NCBI GenBank assembly: GCA_002404345.1
Contig: DHJN01000132.1
Coordinates: forward strand, 35,993 to 44,580
From: Actinobacteria bacterium UBA4719
GTDB taxonomy: Bacteria > Actinomycetota > Actinomycetes > Actinomycetales > Dermatophilaceae
Direction: 5' to 3'
Length of the DNA stretch: 8,588 nt
Shown here: one piece after another, positions 6,931 to 8,588 of the stretch
Position numbering within the stretch: position 1 is the first letter of the stretch
How the letters are laid out: the number at the start of each line of letters is the position of its first letter
Notes under the pieces: generated by a model
Told to the model about the DNA's origin: nothing
Databases searched by the model: none
What the model saw: only the letters and a program-made list of their open reading frames with translations
Position numbers and translations under genes: made by a program

Positions 6931-7690
6931 TCAACGAAGCCAAGAGAGGCCACCAGAACTCCCCGCTGCAACGACGCCTGACCTCCGGCAAGGCCACCCA
7001 CTCAGCGGCGTCGACGTCCACGCTGCGCGGCGCGACCGGCGGCGTCACATCATCCACCGACACAGCGAAACAGGCGACGTAGTTGCGACGGTTCGGCCAT
7101 CGACCGGTGGCCCCGGCGTCGAACGTCACCCGCACATAGCCGCACGGTCTCAGCGCCGCAGGGTCGATGCGCAGCCCTGACTCCTCCCAGGTCTCGCGGG
7201 TCGCACATTCCAGCACTGTCTCGCCCGCCTCTCGCCCACCAGCCGGCGCGCCCCAGGCATCGCGGACCACGGTACGTACCAGCAACCGCGCGCCGCCGGC
7301 GTCGGAGACGAAGACCGCTGCGGCTGCCGTGAGGGCGTCGGGTGTCGGCAGGGTTGAGGCAACAACATGAACGCTGTGCTCGACCGCAAGATGGGACAAC
7401 ACATTGCGGTATGCCGCGAGCGGGCGCTCCCCCTTGCGCTTCTGGAACCGAAGCCCGCTCTCACGCAAGAGACGCGCGAGCTCCTTGCCTTCCGCAGGGC
7501 GCGCGCCGGCCGCGACCAGCGCGTCATACAGCTGCTCGGGGACGTCAAAGTGGTCGCCATCGTACCCACGGACAGGTATGCCGGCCCGCTCGGCGAACCT
7601 GTGCAGCTCTTCATAGGAGGTGTCGCTGATCAGATGCGACCACAACCGGCCGTGCGCGGGCCAGCTTGGTGGGTCGATCCAGATCGTCAT
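6911..7690 (-). CDS. Two-domain protein: N-terminal DUF4031, C-terminal Nudix hydrolase
   Basis: A 259-residue cytoplasmic protein. Residues 1 to about 90 match the DUF4031 pattern (MTIWIDPPSWPAHGRLWSHL, SYEELHRFA, DHFDVPEQLYDALVAAGA, then ELARLLRESGLRFQKRKGE), a small domain of unknown function. Residues about 100-250 are a Nudix domain; the Nudix box at 151-173 follows Gx5Ex7RExxEExGL completely, with the metal-binding REXXEE intact (R165-E170), so it should hydrolyse a nucleoside diphosphate linked to another group. The substrate is unknown. Start ATG 7690 (reading leftwards) is set by AGGAG six nt upstream and by the DUF4031 domain beginning there; the open frame extends to 7750 but the extra 20 residues are not family-like. 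It converges on the HD gene with a 20-bp overlap, and no terminator is visible at that junction. Confidence 0.9.
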   Translation of the reverse strand: MTIWIDPPSWPAHGRLWSHLISDTSYEELHRFAERAGIPVRGYDGDHFDVPEQLYDALVAAGARPAEGKELARLLRESGLRFQKRKGERPLAAYRNVLSHLAVEHSVHVVASTLPTPDALTAAAAVFVSDAGGARLLVRTVVRDAWGAPAGGREAGETVLECATRETWEESGLRIDPAALRPCGYVRVTFDAGATGRWPNRRNYVACFAVSVDDVTPPVAPRSVDVDAAEWVALPEVRRRCSGEFWWPLLASLITGADG

Positions 7691-7696
7691 CACCTG

Positions 7697-7701
7697 CTCC
7701 T
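7697..7701 (-). promoter_or_regulatory. Strong ribosome binding site of the DUF4031-Nudix gene
   Basis: On the minus strand this reads AGGAG within GAGAGGAGCAGGTG, six nt before ATG 7690. It decides the start in favour of 7690 over the longer open frame from 7750. Confidence 0.8.
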
Positions 7702-7830
7702 CTCTCCGGCTGCCGACCCCCATGGTTCCATTACGTCGCTGAAGTAGCACAAATCGACCAATCGCCGCCGCGTTGCGTCGGTTCGTGCGACCTCACCGGG
7801 CGGAGCAGGCCGAGAGCCGGGTCGATAGTG

Positions 7831-7875
7831 CACGCGAAGGGCGGCTCCCCCACGTGGGGAACCGCCCTTTGCGTG
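7831..7875 (-). terminator. Long hairpin, probable groEL transcription terminator
   Basis: Bases 7831-7850 pair with 7856-7875 around a 5-nt loop (CACGT). Of 20 paired positions, 18 are Watson-Crick, one is a G-U pair (7836/7870) and one a C/A mismatch (7845/7861). The core is AAGGGCGG against CCGCCCTT. It lies about 110 nt beyond the groEL stop in the direction of groEL transcription. There is no U-run after the stem on either strand, but U-poor hairpin terminators are common in high-GC actinobacteria. It also separates groEL transcripts from the next minus-strand gene. Confidence 0.8.
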
Positions 7876-7961
7876 TTGTCAAACTACGTGCTGGTCAGGC
7901 TGCGTGGCTCAGACGACGAGCCAGCGGGCTGAAGCGGCCCCGGTTGAGGCTTCCTCCTGAT

Positions 7962-7978
7962 CGCTCGCTGCGCTCGCT
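7962..7978. repeat. CGCTCGCT direct repeat just downstream of groEL
   Basis: Two copies of CGCTCGCT (7962-7969 and 7971-7978) are separated by one G, and the pair is bordered by GATC at 7959-7962 and 7980-7983. It begins 7 bp from the groEL stop. Folding by eye gives no good hairpin. Short repeats of this composition are frequent in intergenic DNA of GC-rich actinobacteria as I remember them; whether this is a dispersed element needs genome-wide counting. Confidence 0.4.
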
Positions 7979-7984
7979 TGATCG

Positions 7985-8588
7985 TCAGAAGCCCATGCCA
8001 CCGCCCATGCCACCCATGTCGTCGCCACCCTGGCCGCCCGGAGCGGCCTTTTCGGGCTTGTCGGCGATGACGACCTCGGTGGTGAGGAACAGTGCGGCGA
8101 TGGACGCAGCGTTCTGCAGCGCCGAGCGGGTGACCTTGGCCGGGTCGATGATGCCCTCGGCGATCAGGTCGACGTACTCGCCGTTGGCCGCGTTCAGGCC
8201 CCAACCGGACGGCAGGTTGCGGACCTTCTCGGCCACGACGCCACCCTCAAGACCACCGTTGATGGCGATCTGCTTGAGCGGAGCCTCGGCCGCGACCCTA
8301 ACGATGTTCGCGCCCGTGGCCTCGTCGCCCTCGAGCTCGAGCTTGATGAACGCAGCGTCGGTCGCCTGAAGCAGCGCGACGCCACCACCTGCAACGATGC
8401 CCTCTTCGATGGCAGCCTTGGCATTGCGGACGGCGTCCTCGATGCGGTGCTTGCGCTCCTTGAGCTCAACCTCGGTGGCCGCGCCCGCCTTGATGACAGC
8501 AACGCCGCCGGCAAGCTTGGCGAGGCGTTCCTGGAGCTTCTCGCGGTCGTACTCCGAGTCGGACTTGTCGATCTCGGCGCGGATCTGG
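7985..8588 (-). CDS. groEL: Chaperonin GroEL (Hsp60), C-terminal 200 residues (5' end outside window)
   Basis: The minus-strand frame is open from 8587 to the stop at 7985-7987 and reads as GroEL without interruption: [20 protein letters not shown], then HRIED (its D corresponds to the catalytic aspartate D398 of E. coli GroEL), [51 protein letters not shown] (part of the ATP pocket) and a C-terminal [12 protein letters not shown] tail. GroEL is about 540 residues and forms the double-ring folding chamber with GroES. The Gly/Met tail, rather than a His-rich one, matches the housekeeping GroEL2-type chaperonin of actinobacteria. groES is not within the window. No start can be given; the GTG at 8236 (valine of VVAEK) is internal. 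Confidence 0.97.
   Translation of the reverse strand, partial: QIRAEIDKSDSEYDREKLQERLAKLAGGVAVIKAGAATEVELKERKHRIEDAVRNAKAAIEEGIVAGGGVALLQATDAAFIKLELEGDEATGANIVRVAAEAPLKQIAINGGLEGGVVAEKVRNLPSGWGLNAANGEYVDLIAEGIIDPAKVTRSALQNAASIAALFLTTEVVIADKPEKAAPGGQGGDDMGGMGGGMGF

Larger units (their letters stand above)
7691..7984. other. Intergenic region between groEL and the DUF4031-Nudix gene
   Basis: A 294-bp non-coding stretch, the longest in the window. It holds, in the direction of the minus-strand genes, a CGCTCGCT direct repeat, a weak 6-bp stem (TGGCTC 7905-7910 / GAGCCA 7918-7923), the long groEL terminator hairpin (7831-7875) and the leader of the DUF4031-Nudix gene. I could not find a convincing -10/-35 pair for that gene by eye, although one is expected between 7830 and 7705. 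Open frames crossing it on the plus strand are antisense to groEL and have no family resemblance. Confidence 0.6.

Noticed and set aside
7901..7925. Small stem-loop with a 7-nt loop resembling a tRNA arm
   Set aside because: Only one arm is present, with no cloverleaf, T-loop sequence or acceptor stem around it.
8234..8236. GTG as a start of a separate 83-residue protein
   Set aside because: The frame continues upstream as unbroken GroEL sequence to the window edge; the GTG encodes the second valine of VVAEKVRNL.
7773..8369. Plus-strand open frame of 198 codons over the groEL end
   Set aside because: It is antisense to a clear groEL frame and crosses the terminator hairpin.
8194..8514. Minus-strand open frame of 106 codons within groEL
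   Set aside because: It is in a different frame from the continuous GroEL reading and has biased low-complexity composition.

Overview
The window is GC-rich, with strong G/C preference at third codon positions, densely packed genes, GTG starts and a GGM-tailed GroEL. Together with the gene families present this indicates an actinomycete (Actinomycetota). My best guess is a member of Micrococcales, perhaps Intrasporangiaceae, but the lineage below phylum is inferred from general resemblance only.

Layout, left to right. (1) Positions 1-639 (+): the 3' part of an XPB/ERCC3-type DNA repair helicase. (2) Positions 700-4302 (+): a compact envelope-stress block made of an OmpR-family response regulator, its membrane sensor histidine kinase and a membrane-anchored HtrA/DegP-type serine protease with one PDZ domain. 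The order regulator-kinase-HtrA matches the mprA-mprB-pepD arrangement known from mycobacteria. (3) Positions 4303-4389: a short intergenic region with a TAGGCT-type -10 box, a perfect 11-bp inverted repeat and a Shine-Dalgarno sequence lying inside the right repeat arm. (4) Positions 4390-6930 (+): a HelD/HelR-like superfamily 1 ATPase, which acts on stalled RNA polymerase in characterised relatives, followed 12 nt later by a small HD-superfamily phosphohydrolase (COG4339-like). (5) Positions 6911-7690 (-): a two-domain DUF4031-Nudix hydrolase whose 3' end overlaps that of the HD gene by 20 bp. (6) Positions 7691-7984: the longest non-coding stretch, holding a very long hairpin that is the probable groEL terminator and a short direct repeat. 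(7) Positions 7985-8588 (-): the C-terminal 200 codons of groEL; the gene continues beyond the window.

Functionally the region has a stress and quality-control flavour: DNA repair helicase, envelope-stress signalling with a periplasm-side protease, an RNA polymerase-recycling-type ATPase, nucleotide-hydrolysing enzymes and a chaperonin. Most of it is ordinary chromosomal content. I see no mobile element, CRISPR array, rRNA or tRNA. The most interesting points are the HelR-like gene, whose conserved N-terminus is encoded upstream of the first conventional start codon (best candidate start: ATT at 4390), and the inverted repeat that brackets its promoter and contains its ribosome binding site.
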